46,765 nucleotides of DNA from positions 1 through 46,765 of the forward strand of contig NZ_KE951411.1 in assembly GCF_000466165.1 (NCBI RefSeq), read 5' to 3'. Both the position numbers and the translations under genes were made by a program. Numbering within the stretch: position 1 is the stretch's first letter; each line of letters begins with the position of its first letter. Below the pieces are notes generated by a model that was given only the letters and a program-made list of their open reading frames with translations, was not told the DNA's origin and made no database searches. Of this stretch, positions 8,809-18,251 are shown piece by piece. The DNA is from Actinobaculum sp. oral taxon 183 str. F0552. Lineage in GTDB: Bacteria > Actinomycetota > Actinomycetes > Actinomycetales > Actinomycetaceae.

Positions 8809-10527
8809 TCAGTTCTCTGGAGCGGCCATTCCGTTACCAGCGAGAATACTCGCTATATTATACGCAGAAGTACGATAATGGCCGTCATCTGTTTTATTCA
8901 TGTACTCTGAATGTCCATATGATCCGGCATAGACTTCACCTGACGGACTCTTCCATTTTTCCGTGCTGAAATGCTCATAATCGACGTTATGGTCTGGAAT
9001 AGCGCTTGGCGGAGTATTATGCCAGGCCGATCCCGCTACCGGATCGCCTCTGGCGCCACCGACGAAAACATGCCCAGGAAGCATGTTGAGGTTGGAATTA
9101 CCCCCTTTCCCAAATCCCGGGGGGCCGAAAGCGGTATATCCATCGGGGGCCGTCGTTCTATTGAGAGCATATGCACTCAATAATGATCCATAAGAATGAC
9201 CTGTAACAATCATGTGGGGGTCACCATTATGAGTTGTCTGTACGGCATCGCACAATCTAGAGAGTTTTTTCGCACCAGATTTCGCATGTTCATTCGATAA
9301 GACAGACCCGTCAGTGTTAAAAAGCGTATCATTCCAACTAGGTGCATTATAGTTCAAATTATAAATACCAGCAACACTTTGATCTTTCCTATCTGATTTT
9401 GATAAAATCATACGAGTTAATTGAAGTATATTATTCATATCTCTTATTCCCCCTCCCCAATTGCCGTTCTTTCCGAATATATTCTTATCTACTGTACTAT
9501 TCATCCCCGGAGTATGAACCATCACATGATCCGCATTGTCAACGTCTCCTACTCCCACAATTGCACGTAAATTGGCTTTAGGTGAGTCTCTGAAACCTAT
9601 CAACGAATAGTTGAACGATTTTTGATTGAGAAGAGTGTTGATCTCCTCATCACTGATTGGAATAGAGAAATTTTTTTGTAGAATATCAAGCGGCTGTTTC
9701 ATATCACTCAATTCTGTCAGTCTTTTTTCTTCATTCAATGTAAACGGAGGTCTACCTTTTCTCATAATGAGTCCCATTTCATTATTAATTGATATATATT
9801 TATTTCTTAAATACATAATATTAGCTTTATGACGATCATTGCATGGAACTCCATCCAAATTCCTTATCCAATCAGATTTATTCTTAATAATATCTATTTG
9901 CTCCTGTGGAGATCTAGAAGTCCACCAATCGTTAACTTCTTCTACATTCCATGACGGATTAGGCTTTTGGTTCCAATTCAAGACTGAAACTTTAGTACCT
10001 TTTGCTTTTTTGTTGAGTTGAATAATTTCACTATACACATTATCAACGAACTTTATTATATCCTTTGCTTTCCTTATGCATAACGCGACCATTGCATTCA
10101 ATTTCTGATTCGCATCGGAAATCCCTTCCCAAAGATTTCTTCCACTCTTATAAATATGATCAACATTTACTTTGTAATTTTGATCTGCATCATATACATT
10201 GCCATCTGCTGTGAAGTGACCTCCAGCGGCGCACACTGAATTGAATATATCATTTGCCTCTCTGGAAAGCTCTTTGACTGCCTTCGAAGCCTCGGCCAAA
10301 TCAGACTCGATTTTATGACATCCCGAGTAGAGGTCCATGGCGTCATCCGCTATCGCGCGCCGAGTGCGCATCTCCGATTCCGCGAATGCGCCGGAGAGCT
10401 TCGAATTATTGACATCTACGAGCTCGTCGTTGAGATTTTTGTACTTGCCAGCCGCGCAGTGAAAGTCGAAACTGGCCTTTTCAAGCCCTTCTCCACTCCA
10501 GGCCATCAGATCTTGAAGAGTGAACAT
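8809..10527 (-). CDS. DUF1023-like alpha/beta hydrolase with N-terminal helical (LXG/WXG-like) domain
   Basis: The 572-residue product starts at the ATG at 10527, where AAAGGA lies 5 nt upstream; an in-frame ATG two codons earlier overlaps that site. Residues 1-190 are almost entirely helical and open with TLQDLMAWSGEGLEKASFDF, like the WXG-type leader of actinobacterial DUF1023 proteins. Residues 320-572 form an alpha/beta hydrolase with nucleophile elbow GHSYGS (Ser445), an acidic GGARGDPVAG segment (Asp495) and YGHSEYM (His539), the expected Ser-Asp-His order. No signal peptide is present, which fits type VII export. Base composition is very AT-rich in the middle and nearer to the chromosome average at the 5' end and around the catalytic motifs, a mosaic pattern. 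I infer a secreted lipase/esterase effector. No ESX machinery gene is in the window. Confidence 0.7.
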   Translation of the reverse strand: MFTLQDLMAWSGEGLEKASFDFHCAAGKYKNLNDELVDVNNSKLSGAFAESEMRTRRAIADDAMDLYSGCHKIESDLAEASKAVKELSREANDIFNSVCAAGGHFTADGNVYDADQNYKVNVDHIYKSGRNLWEGISDANQKLNAMVALCIRKAKDIIKFVDNVYSEIIQLNKKAKGTKVSVLNWNQKPNPSWNVEEVNDWWTSRSPQEQIDIIKNKSDWIRNLDGVPCNDRHKANIMYLRNKYISINNEMGLIMRKGRPPFTLNEEKRLTELSDMKQPLDILQKNFSIPISDEEINTLLNQKSFNYSLIGFRDSPKANLRAIVGVGDVDNADHVMVHTPGMNSTVDKNIFGKNGNWGGGIRDMNNILQLTRMILSKSDRKDQSVAGIYNLNYNAPSWNDTLFNTDGSVLSNEHAKSGAKKLSRLCDAVQTTHNGDPHMIVTGHSYGSLLSAYALNRTTAPDGYTAFGPPGFGKGGNSNLNMLPGHVFVGGARGDPVAGSAWHNTPPSAIPDHNVDYEHFSTEKWKSPSGEVYAGSYGHSEYMNKTDDGHYRTSAYNIASILAGNGMAAPEN

Positions 10528-10798
10528 GCGCATCCTTTCTTCAGACCTCTTACTCATTCATCTTTCCACACTGGAACCCTCAAGGACAAGAGGTGAAAGT
10601 GCATTTCGCAGCCTTTTGACGAGGATCCACCCGCACGCCATAAAGCCTGAAAGCCTTCGAAAAGCGGCGCAATCCCGCCATGTTCCGCCCTGGTCCCCTG
10701 ATCGGAGCCCGGGATCTCCTCCGATTCCTGCGAAAGCCTCCCGAAGCGAGCGACGACGGGGCACAATAGTGGTAGGCGCCTAAACGAAGGAGTTCACC

Positions 10799-13069
10799 AT
10801 GGCCGAGCCGACCAAGATCGCCGTACTGACGTCGGGCGGAGACGCCCAGGGAATGAACGCCGTGGTGCGCGCCGTCGTGCGCACCGCCATCCACGAGGGC
10901 GCCGTCCCCTACGCCGTCCACGAGGGGTGGAAGGGCGCCGTCGAAGGCGGGGGCCTCATCTCCGAGCTGACGTGGTCGGACGTCTCGGGCATCCTCAACG
11001 AGGGCGGGACGACCATCGGCACGGCCCGCTGCGCGGCCTTCCGCGAGCGCGACGGGCTGCGGGCCGCCGTCGGCAACTTCGTCTCCCGGGGCATCGACCG
11101 CGTCGTGGCCATCGGAGGCGACGGAACCCTCACCGGCGCAGACCAGCTCCGCGAGCTGTGGGGCGAGCTGCTGGCCGAACTCGTCGAGCGGGGGGAGGTC
11201 GCGCCCGAAGCCGCACAAGCCCACCCCCGGCTGCACCTGGCGGGCGTGGTCGGCTCGATCGACAACGACCTGGTCGGCACGGACATGACGGTGGGAACCG
11301 ACTCGGCCCTCCACCGCATCATCGAGGCGATCGACGCCATCACGTCGACCGCCGCCTCGCACCAACGCACGTTCATCATCGAAGTCATGGGGCGCCGCTG
11401 CGGCTACCTCGCCCTGATGAGCGCGATCGCGGGCGGATGCGACTACGCCTTCATCCCCGAGCTCCCCCCGGCCGACGGGTGGGAGGACGGCCTGTGCGAG
11501 AAGCTCCGGGAGGGCCGGGCGGCGGGCCGCCGGGATTCGATCATCGTCGTGGCCGAAGGGGCCCAGGACCGCTCGGGGACCCCCATCTCGGCCGCGCAGG
11601 TCCGCGACCTCCTCGCCGAGCGCCTGGGCGAGGACGTGCGCATCACGTCGTTGGGCCACGTCCAGCGCGGCGGCACCCCCTCGGCCTACGACCGGTGGAT
11701 GCCGACCATCCTCGGCTACACGGCGGCCCTCGAAGTGATCAACGCGGGCGAGGAGGACGAACCATGCATCGTCGGCACCCGCGGCAACAGGATCGTCCGC
11801 CTCCCGCTCATGGAGGCGATCGGCAACACGCGCGCCGTCAAGGGGATGCTCGCCTCGGGCGACTATCAGGGCGCCGTCGCGGCCCGCGGCCGCACGTACG
11901 AGAGGATGATCCGCATCTTCGAGACCATGTCCTCCCCCGTTGCCACCCCCCACGAATCGGCCGCGACGGCCAGGCTCGGCCGGCCGCCGCGCGTGGCGAT
12001 CGTGCACGCCGGCGGGCTCGCTCCGGGAATGGACGCGGCAGCCCAGGCCGCCGTGCGCTTGGGCGTGGACCACGGCTTCACCATGCTCGGCGTCGAGGGC
12101 GGCTTCCCGGGCCTGATCGAAGGCGAGGTTCGGGAGCTCACGTGGGGCGACGTCGACACGTGGGTGGGAACGGGCGGCGCCCACCTGGGCACCCGACGGC
12201 AGATCCCCACGCTCGACCAGTACTACGCCATGGGCCGGTCCATCGAACGGAACGAGATCGACGCGCTGCTGATGATCGGGGGCTTCTCGGGGTACCTGGC
12301 CGCCTGGCAGATGGTCCAGGAGAAGAGCCGCTACCCGGCCTTCTCCATCCCGATCGTGTGCGTCCCCGCCTCGATCGACAACAACCTGCCCGGCTCGGAG
12401 CTGTCGATCGGCGTGGACACGGCCCTCAACAACAACGCGGAGGTGCTCGACCGCATCAAGCAGTCGGCGGCCGCCTCCAGGCGCTGCTTCGTCGCCGAGG
12501 CGATGGGGCGCCGGTGCGGATACCTCACCCTCATGTCGGGGATCGTCACCGGCGCCGAACAGGTCTACCTGTCCGAGACGGGGATCTCCCTCGCCCAGCT
12601 CACCAAGGACTGCGCCCGCATCGTCAAAGCCTTCAAGGGAGGCCGCGAACTCTACCTCGTCATCGCCAACGAGGAGGCGTCGGAGTACTACACCACCGAG
12701 GTCCTCACACATCTCTTCCAGGCGGAGGGCGGCAGCCTGTACGACGTGCGCCCGGCCGTGCTCGGCCACATGCAGCAGGGGGGCAACCCCACCCCCTTCG
12801 ACCGGACGCTGGCGGTCAGCCTGGCGGCCCGCGCGATGGACGAGCTGGAGGCCCAGTTCGCCGAGGGGGCCAAGCGGGGAACGTACGTAGGCATGGACAG
12901 GACGGGGATCGCCGTCGGCAAGCTCTCCCACATGGACGAAGAGATCGACATGTCGACCCGCCTCCCCTACCACCAGTGGTGGAGGGACCTCGTCACCGTC
13001 CTCTACACGGTGGCGGACAAGGACTTCGACGTCCCGCTCGAACAGCTCCCGATCTACCAGCGCGACTGA
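10799..13069 (+). CDS. pfkA: Tandem (eukaryote-type) ATP 6-phosphofructokinase
   Basis: The 756-residue product is about twice the normal bacterial length and contains two fused PFK domains. The N-terminal half has LTSGGDAQGMNAVVR, IGGDGTLTGA, GSIDNDLVGTDMTVGTDSAL and EVMGRRCGYLALMSA, closely like the animal enzyme; the GGDG and GSIDND forms indicate the ATP-using type. The C-terminal half (from about residue 395) has VPASIDNNLPGSELSIGVD and GHMQQGGNPTPFDR, but GGDGT is replaced by IGGFSG, so it is likely the regulatory half. It phosphorylates fructose 6-phosphate. AAGGAG lies 6 nt before the ATG. Upstream CACAAT at 10762-10767 may be the -10 box. It is a lone gene, divergent from the AT-rich island. 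Confidence 0.95.
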   Translation: MAEPTKIAVLTSGGDAQGMNAVVRAVVRTAIHEGAVPYAVHEGWKGAVEGGGLISELTWSDVSGILNEGGTTIGTARCAAFRERDGLRAAVGNFVSRGIDRVVAIGGDGTLTGADQLRELWGELLAELVERGEVAPEAAQAHPRLHLAGVVGSIDNDLVGTDMTVGTDSALHRIIEAIDAITSTAASHQRTFIIEVMGRRCGYLALMSAIAGGCDYAFIPELPPADGWEDGLCEKLREGRAAGRRDSIIVVAEGAQDRSGTPISAAQVRDLLAERLGEDVRITSLGHVQRGGTPSAYDRWMPTILGYTAALEVINAGEEDEPCIVGTRGNRIVRLPLMEAIGNTRAVKGMLASGDYQGAVAARGRTYERMIRIFETMSSPVATPHESAATARLGRPPRVAIVHAGGLAPGMDAAAQAAVRLGVDHGFTMLGVEGGFPGLIEGEVRELTWGDVDTWVGTGGAHLGTRRQIPTLDQYYAMGRSIERNEIDALLMIGGFSGYLAAWQMVQEKSRYPAFSIPIVCVPASIDNNLPGSELSIGVDTALNNNAEVLDRIKQSAAASRRCFVAEAMGRRCGYLTLMSGIVTGAEQVYLSETGISLAQLTKDCARIVKAFKGGRELYLVIANEEASEYYTTEVLTHLFQAEGGSLYDVRPAVLGHMQQGGNPTPFDRTLAVSLAARAMDELEAQFAEGAKRGTYVGMDRTGIAVGKLSHMDEEIDMSTRLPYHQWWRDLVTVLYTVADKDFDVPLEQLPIYQRD

Positions 13070-13267
13070 CGAGTCGGCGACTCCGCCGGTGCGGCCGACG
13101 CCCGGACAGGCAGGGCCGCGCCAAGGAGCCCATGGCGCTTGCCAAGGCCTCGGCGCCGCTGACGCCCGGGACGCTACGGGGGCGGATACGACGGAACCGG
13201 ATTTCGGCAGGGAGAATTCCGTGAAAGCGGTGCCAGCCCGGGCCGGATGCGACGGGGCCGGGAGCGG

Positions 13268-14572
13268 TCAGCCGTCCTCGGCCTGGACGCCGTCGGGCTC
13301 CTCTTCCTCCTCGGTGACCCGCAGCCAGGATATCCGCCGCCCCTCCAGGCTTCTGACGCGAAGGACGCGGCGCCCCCAGCGGACTTCGTCCCCCACTTCC
13401 GGCATGCGCCCGAGTTCGTTGACGACGAAGCCGCCGATGGTGTCGAACGGGCCCTCGGGAAGTTCGTCGCCCAGGACCTTGACGACCTCGGCCCGGCTGG
13501 CCAGGCCGTCGACGTCGCGCGAGTCGCCGCGCTTGATGGCCACCGGGGTCTCCCGGTCGTACTCGTCGCGGATCTCGCCGACGAACTCTTCGACCACGTC
13601 TTCGAGCGTGATGATGCCGTCGGTGCCGCCGTATTCGTCGACGACGACCGCCAGGTGGGCGTGTTTGGCCCGCATCTCCGCCAAGGCGTCCATGACGGGC
13701 TTGCCGGTCGGGAACAGGAGGATGTCGCGGACGAGGTCGCCGACGCGGCGGACGTGCGGGGCGGGGCGGATGAGGTCGCGGATGTGGATGAAGCCGAGGA
13801 CGTCGTCGTCCGAGGACCCCTGGCGCACGGGGTAGCGGGAGTGCTCCAGCCGCGAGACCTCCAGCTGCGCCTCCTCGACGGGAGTGTCGGCCGAGAGGAA
13901 TTCGACCTCGGTGCGCGGCGTCATGATCTGCTCGACGGTCCGGTCCCCCACCGAGAGCATGTCGACGACCATCTCGCGTTCGTCGTCGCCGATCTCCTCC
14001 TGGCCGGCGACGAACGCTCGGAGCTCGGCGAGCCCCATCGTGTCCTTCTGGGCCTCGGGATTGCGTCCGAACAGCCGGAGGACGACGTTGGTCGAGACGC
14101 CGAGGAACCATACGACCGGGCGGAGGAGGGCCGTGATGGCGGCCAGGGGGCGGGCGACGAGGCCGGCGATCGCCTCGGCGGACTGCAGGGCGATCCGCTT
14201 GGGGACGAGCTCTCCGAAGACGATCGACAGGTAGGCGATGGCGATCGTCACGAGGACGAAGGCGAGCGTCGAGGCCCCCGAGGAGCTCACCCCCCATTCG
14301 CGGAGGACGGGGGCCACGATGGGCGCGATCTCGGAAGCCCCGAAGGAGGCCGAGAAGAACCCCGTGACGGTCACGCCGACCTGGACGGCGGAGAGGAAGC
14401 GATTGGAGTCCTCAGTCAGCCGCTTGACGGTCCGCCCCGAAGGCCTCCTCGCCGCCATCTCCTCGACCTGGGTCTCCCGCAGCGAGACGAGCGCCATCTC
14501 CGAAGCCGAGAAGAGCCCGCCGATGAGGGTGAACAGCACAACGAACAGGATGTTCTTCGCGAGTGGATCCAC
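13268..14572 (-). CDS. CNNM/CorC (hemolysin C-like) membrane protein with CBS domains
   Basis: The 434-residue product has a DUF21/CNNM transmembrane domain (about residues 5-170, including the SASEMALVSL and GELVPKRIAL motifs), two CBS domains (about 200-320, with VMDALAEMRA and LAVVVDEYGGTDGIITLEDVVEE) and a C-terminal CorC_HlyC transport-associated domain ending in an acidic tail. Family members are linked to magnesium or cobalt efflux and membrane integrity; the old name hemolysin is misleading. The GTG start at 14572 is supported by GACAAT six nt upstream, consistent with a leaderless transcript; no Shine-Dalgarno sequence is visible. It converges with pfkA across a 198-bp gap in which I see only a weak GAGTC/GACTC hairpin. 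Confidence 0.92.
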   Translation of the reverse strand: MDPLAKNILFVVLFTLIGGLFSASEMALVSLRETQVEEMAARRPSGRTVKRLTEDSNRFLSAVQVGVTVTGFFSASFGASEIAPIVAPVLREWGVSSSGASTLAFVLVTIAIAYLSIVFGELVPKRIALQSAEAIAGLVARPLAAITALLRPVVWFLGVSTNVVLRLFGRNPEAQKDTMGLAELRAFVAGQEEIGDDEREMVVDMLSVGDRTVEQIMTPRTEVEFLSADTPVEEAQLEVSRLEHSRYPVRQGSSDDDVLGFIHIRDLIRPAPHVRRVGDLVRDILLFPTGKPVMDALAEMRAKHAHLAVVVDEYGGTDGIITLEDVVEEFVGEIRDEYDRETPVAIKRGDSRDVDGLASRAEVVKVLGDELPEGPFDTIGGFVVNELGRMPEVGDEVRWGRRVLRVRSLEGRRISWLRVTEEEEEPDGVQAEDG

Positions 14573-14578
14573 CGTTCC

Positions 14579-14584
14579 ATTGTC
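14579..14584 (-). promoter_or_regulatory. -10 box of a probable leaderless promoter for the CNNM gene
   Basis: GACAAT on the minus strand ends 6 nt before the GTG start at 14572. This spacing places the transcription start at or next to the start codon. Confidence 0.45.
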
Positions 14585-15040
14585 GCCGAGGCGCGTACAC
14601 CGGCCAACGAATGGCGCCGCCCAAAACTATGACGCTCACCGCAGAGGACGGCGCAGACGGCGGGAGAGCCCGCGATCGGCGGGAACCTGGGCGTCGTGTA
14701 CTCCATTCCGCTGCGCCGCGCCCTGGTGACCGGCTCCGACCTGCCCTAAAGAGCGGCGAAATCCGGCGACGCAGGCGATCGGTCTAGGCGCACCCGGTGA
14801 AAGACGCAGGCGACATCCGGCGACGTCATCCCAGGCTTCACCGGGAACGAAACGCCAAGTGCGAGAAGCCCCTGGGCGCGAGACCCCGGCGCCGAAGGCG
14901 AAGGGCCATCAGCGTCGGCCCCAGAGCCGCTTGCGGGCGTGCTCAGCGACGTGACCCCGGCGCGAAGCCCGGGCGCGGGTCCCGAGCCCGCAGCCTCATG
15001 CTCGACGAACCCAAGGCTCGGCAGGCTCGGCCCGCTCGCG
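14585..15040. other. Gene-free region with short direct repeats
   Basis: There is no supported gene. ATCCGGCGACG occurs at 14761-14771 and 14815-14825, and GACGCAGGCGA at 14769-14779 and 14803-14813, forming a nested repeat. The remainder is GC-rich, with short open frames that look like noise. Confidence 0.45.
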
Positions 15041-16555
15041 TCATCGCCGGCGACGGCGGGCGGCGAAGCGCTTGGCCGCATACCCGACCAACAGTGCGAC
15101 GATCCACACGGGCGCCGCGATCACCGAGGGCCGGTAGTCCGGCGAAACGGCCATGAGCACGACCACCAACGCCAGGAATGCGAGCGCGAAGAACGACGCC
15201 GCCTTGCCTCCGGGCAGTCTGAACGTCAGGCGGGACGCCTCTTCTGCGCCGATCTTGGCCCGGAATCTGATCTGGGTGATCATGATCATCGTCCAGTTGA
15301 TGATTCCCGCGGCCAGGGCCGTCGAGAGAAGGATGGAGAAGGCCTTGTCGGGGAGGGCGATCTTCAACACCACGGCCGCGGCCGTGATCGCGGAGGAGAC
15401 GAGCACGCCCCGCACGGGGACGCCCCGCGGCGAGAGCTTGGCCAGGAATCGGGGCGCGTTGCCCTGCTCGGCCAGGGAGTGGAGCATGCGCCCGTTGGAG
15501 TAGAGCCCTGAGTTGTAGACGGAGAGGGCGGCGGTGACCACGACGGCGTTGAGGATGTGGGCGGCCGCCGTGACGCCGACGGAGTCGAAGATCTGGACGA
15601 AGGGGCTGAGCTTTCCGTTGATCCGGTCCCAGGGCACGACGGCCATGATGATCAGGAGCGCCCCGATGTAGAAGACGAGGATTCTGTAGACCACCTGGTT
15701 GACGGCCCGGGGGATGGACCGCTTGGGGTCGTCGGCCTCCCCCGCGGTGATGCCGATGAGCTCGACGCCGCCGAAGGAGAACATGACGACCACCAGCGAG
15801 GCGCTCATCCCGGAGAGCCCGTTCGGGAAGAACCCGCCTCGGTCGACGAGGTGGGCGAAGCTCGGGTCGGGCAGACTGGAGCCGGAGTTGACTGCCAGGC
15901 CGATGACGACCGCGCCCAGGACGATCATGCCGACGATGGCGACGACCTTGACGAGGGCGAACCAGAACTCGAATTCGCCGAAGGACCGCACGCCGACGAG
16001 GTTGACGGCCGTGATGGACACGAGGACGATCGCAGCCGTCAGCCAGTCGGGCATCCCCGGCAGCCAGTATCTGACGTAGGTGCCGATCACGGTCAGCTCG
16101 GCCATCGAGACGACGGTGTAGTTGAACCAGTAGTTCCATCCGGAGACGAACCCCGCGCACGGGGACCAGTAGTCGTAGGCGTAGCGGCTGAACGCCCCGG
16201 AGGAGGGAGTGTGGACCGACATCTCCCCCATGGCCCGCACGACGAGGAAGATGACCGCGCCGCCCAGGGCGTAGGCGAGGAGGATGGACGGGCCGGCCAA
16301 GGATATGGCGTCGGCCGAGCCGTAGAAGAGCCCCGTCCCGATCGCCCCGCCGAGGGCGATCATCTGGATGTGGCGGTTCTTCAGGCCCCGGCGCAGTCCC
16401 CCGTGGCCCGCGCCCTCCCCAGAACCGTCCGCGCCACTCCCGCGGGAGCCACCCGCATCACCCATGCCGCTCCCACCGGGGCCGCCGACACCGCTCCCGC
16501 CGCGGCCACCCGCAGCTTGCCCTTCGGCCGCCGCGCGGGCGCCTCCCCTCGCCAT
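15041..16555 (-). CDS. APC-superfamily amino acid permease (AAT family)
   Basis: The 504-residue product is a 12-TM proton-coupled amino-acid permease. After a Gly/Ser/Ala-rich cytoplasmic N-terminus of about 45 residues comes GLKNRHIQMIALGGAIGTGLF, the TM1 signature of the AAT family (CycA, GabP, LysP and relatives). The segments GFVSGWNYWFNYT and NSGLYSNGRMLHSLA also match the family. The exact substrate cannot be read from sequence. GGAGG lies 7 nt before the ATG at 16555. The gene is divergent from a second permease; the two starts are 171 bp apart, so the promoter region is shared. The low-complexity N-terminus is unusually long for this family. Confidence 0.92.
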   Translation of the reverse strand: MARGGARAAAEGQAAGGRGGSGVGGPGGSGMGDAGGSRGSGADGSGEGAGHGGLRRGLKNRHIQMIALGGAIGTGLFYGSADAISLAGPSILLAYALGGAVIFLVVRAMGEMSVHTPSSGAFSRYAYDYWSPCAGFVSGWNYWFNYTVVSMAELTVIGTYVRYWLPGMPDWLTAAIVLVSITAVNLVGVRSFGEFEFWFALVKVVAIVGMIVLGAVVIGLAVNSGSSLPDPSFAHLVDRGGFFPNGLSGMSASLVVVMFSFGGVELIGITAGEADDPKRSIPRAVNQVVYRILVFYIGALLIIMAVVPWDRINGKLSPFVQIFDSVGVTAAAHILNAVVVTAALSVYNSGLYSNGRMLHSLAEQGNAPRFLAKLSPRGVPVRGVLVSSAITAAAVVLKIALPDKAFSILLSTALAAGIINWTMIMITQIRFRAKIGAEEASRLTFRLPGGKAASFFALAFLALVVVLMAVSPDYRPSVIAAPVWIVALLVGYAAKRFAARRRRR

Positions 16556-16713
16556 GGTTCCCTCCGATTCTTCGCCCGGCCGGCTCGCCGGCCACCGACG
16601 CCGCGAACGCGGCACCGCTCCATGGTAACGGCTGACCTCCGGCATGGTATCCCTCCCCGGTGCAGTTCGCCGCAGACGAGTGGAACGAAGCCGCGTCTTC
16701 GCATGCAGGTGCG

Positions 16714-16719
16714 TACAGT
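16714..16719 (+). promoter_or_regulatory. -10 box of a probable leaderless promoter
   Basis: TACAGT ends 7 nt before the ATG at 16727. No Shine-Dalgarno sequence is present between them, consistent with transcription starting at the start codon. Confidence 0.55.
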
Positions 16720-16726
16720 TGGTGCC

Positions 16727-18211
16727 ATGCATTCCGACGAATCACCCCGGGCGTCCACGCAGGACGAGACATCCCAGGACGACGCGCTCCAGCGCGGCCT
16801 GAGCGCCAGGCACCTGACAATGATCTCCATCGGCGGAGCCATCGGCACCGGCCTGTTCGTGGCCTCCGGCAAGACAATCCACGACAGCGGGCCCGGCGGC
16901 GCCCTCGTCGCCTACGGGCTCATCGGAGTCATGGTCTTCCTGCTCATGCAGTCGCTGGGCGAGATGGCGGCCTACATACCCGTCGCGGGCTCCTTCGGCG
17001 AGTACGGCGCGCGCTTCATCAGCCCCAGCTTCGGCTTCGCCACGGGGTGGAACTTCTGGTACAACTGGGCGATCACGGTCGCCGCCGAGCTCGTCGCGGC
17101 GTCCCTCGTCATGAAGTACTGGTTCCCCGACGTCCCCGGGTGGGTGTGGTCGGCCGTCTTCCTCTCGATCCTCGTCGCGCTCAACGCCCTGTCCGCGCGC
17201 GCCTACGGGGAGGGGGAGTTCTGGTTCGCCCTCGTCAAGGTCGTCGTGGTCGTCGTCTTCCTCGTCCTGGGCGTCCTCATCATCGCCGGCATCCTCGGCG
17301 ACACCCACCCCGGATTCGACAACTGGACGAAGGGCGAGGCCCCCTTCGTCAACGGATTCGCGGGTGTCCTGGCGATCTTCATGGTGGCGGGCTTCAGCTT
17401 CCAGGGCACGGAGATGGTCGGCGTGGCCGCCGGGGAGGCGGCCAATCCCGAGAAGCAGGTCCCCAAGGCCATCCGCACGATCTTCTGGCGGATCCTGCTC
17501 TTCTACATCGGCGCGATCTTCGTGATCGGCACCCTCATCTACTACAAGAACAGCAGTCTGCTCGGCGAGGATGTCACCGACGTGGCGATCTCCCCCTTCA
17601 CCCTCGTTTTCAAACAGGCGGGGGTTGCGGCCGCCGCCGCGGTCATGAACGCCGTCATCCTCACATCGGTCCTGTCCGCGGGCAACTCGGGGCTGTACGC
17701 ATCGACCCGCATGCTCTACGCCCTGGCGCATCGCGGCAGCGCCCCGGCCCTCTTCAAGCGGACGAACTCGCACGGGGTCCCCATCCCCGCCCTCGTCATG
17801 ACGACCCTCGTCGGGGCGGCGTGCTTCATCTCCTCCCTCATCGGGGACGGGAAGGCCTACGAGTGGCTGGTCAACGCCTCGGGCCTGGCCGGGTTCATCA
17901 CGTGGATGGGCATCGCCTGGTCCCACTACCGCTTCCGGAAGGCATTCCTCGCCCAGGGGCACAGCCTCTCGGAGCTGCCCTACCGCGCCCGCTTCTACCC
18001 GGCCGGGCCTCTCCTGGCGCTGGCCATGTGCGCGATCGTCATCGTCGGCCAGAACTACGAGGCCCTCATCGGCAACCGAAACTTACTCGCGCTGCTGTCG
18101 AGCTATATCGGGCTGCCCTTCTTCCTCAGCCTGTGGGGCATCCACAAGCTCGTCACGCGCCAGCCCAAGATCGACCCCCGCCAAGCCGACCTCTCCCGCG
18201 CGAGGAACTGA
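16727..18211 (+). CDS. APC-superfamily amino acid permease (LysP-like)
   Basis: The 494-residue product is a 12-TM permease of the AAT family, with GLSARHLTMISIGGAIGTGL at TM1, GFATGWNFWYNWAITVAAEL, FSFQGTEMVGVAAGEAANP and GNSGLYASTRMLYALA. These resemble the lysine-specific permease more than the neighbouring permease does, so basic amino acids are a reasonable guess for substrate; this is inference. The ATG at 16727 fits a leaderless start (TACAGT 7 nt upstream) and gives the normal family length. The paralogous permease is transcribed divergently. The downstream hairpin at 18252-18277 ends this unit. Confidence 0.92.
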   Translation: MHSDESPRASTQDETSQDDALQRGLSARHLTMISIGGAIGTGLFVASGKTIHDSGPGGALVAYGLIGVMVFLLMQSLGEMAAYIPVAGSFGEYGARFISPSFGFATGWNFWYNWAITVAAELVAASLVMKYWFPDVPGWVWSAVFLSILVALNALSARAYGEGEFWFALVKVVVVVVFLVLGVLIIAGILGDTHPGFDNWTKGEAPFVNGFAGVLAIFMVAGFSFQGTEMVGVAAGEAANPEKQVPKAIRTIFWRILLFYIGAIFVIGTLIYYKNSSLLGEDVTDVAISPFTLVFKQAGVAAAAAVMNAVILTSVLSAGNSGLYASTRMLYALAHRGSAPALFKRTNSHGVPIPALVMTTLVGAACFISSLIGDGKAYEWLVNASGLAGFITWMGIAWSHYRFRKAFLAQGHSLSELPYRARFYPAGPLLALAMCAIVIVGQNYEALIGNRNLLALLSSYIGLPFFLSLWGIHKLVTRQPKIDPRQADLSRARN

Positions 18212-18251
18212 GGGCCGGGCGCACGCCGCCCTTTGCCTCGGCCCGCCAGCG

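Noticed and set aside
7670-10606. Possible direct repeats flanking the AT-rich island (GTGAAANNNNATTT at about 7670 and 10593)
   Set aside because: Only a few matching bases with several mismatches; no integrase, transposase or tRNA is nearby, so not called an attachment site.
10580-12973. A 797-residue minus-strand open frame opposite pfkA
   Set aside because: Low-complexity Arg/Gly/Asp-rich antisense shadow of an enzyme with clear motifs.
14746-15081. A 111-residue minus-strand frame after the permease
   Set aside because: It overlaps the permease 3' end, has no ribosome binding site or -10 box, and its composition is that of random GC-rich DNA.
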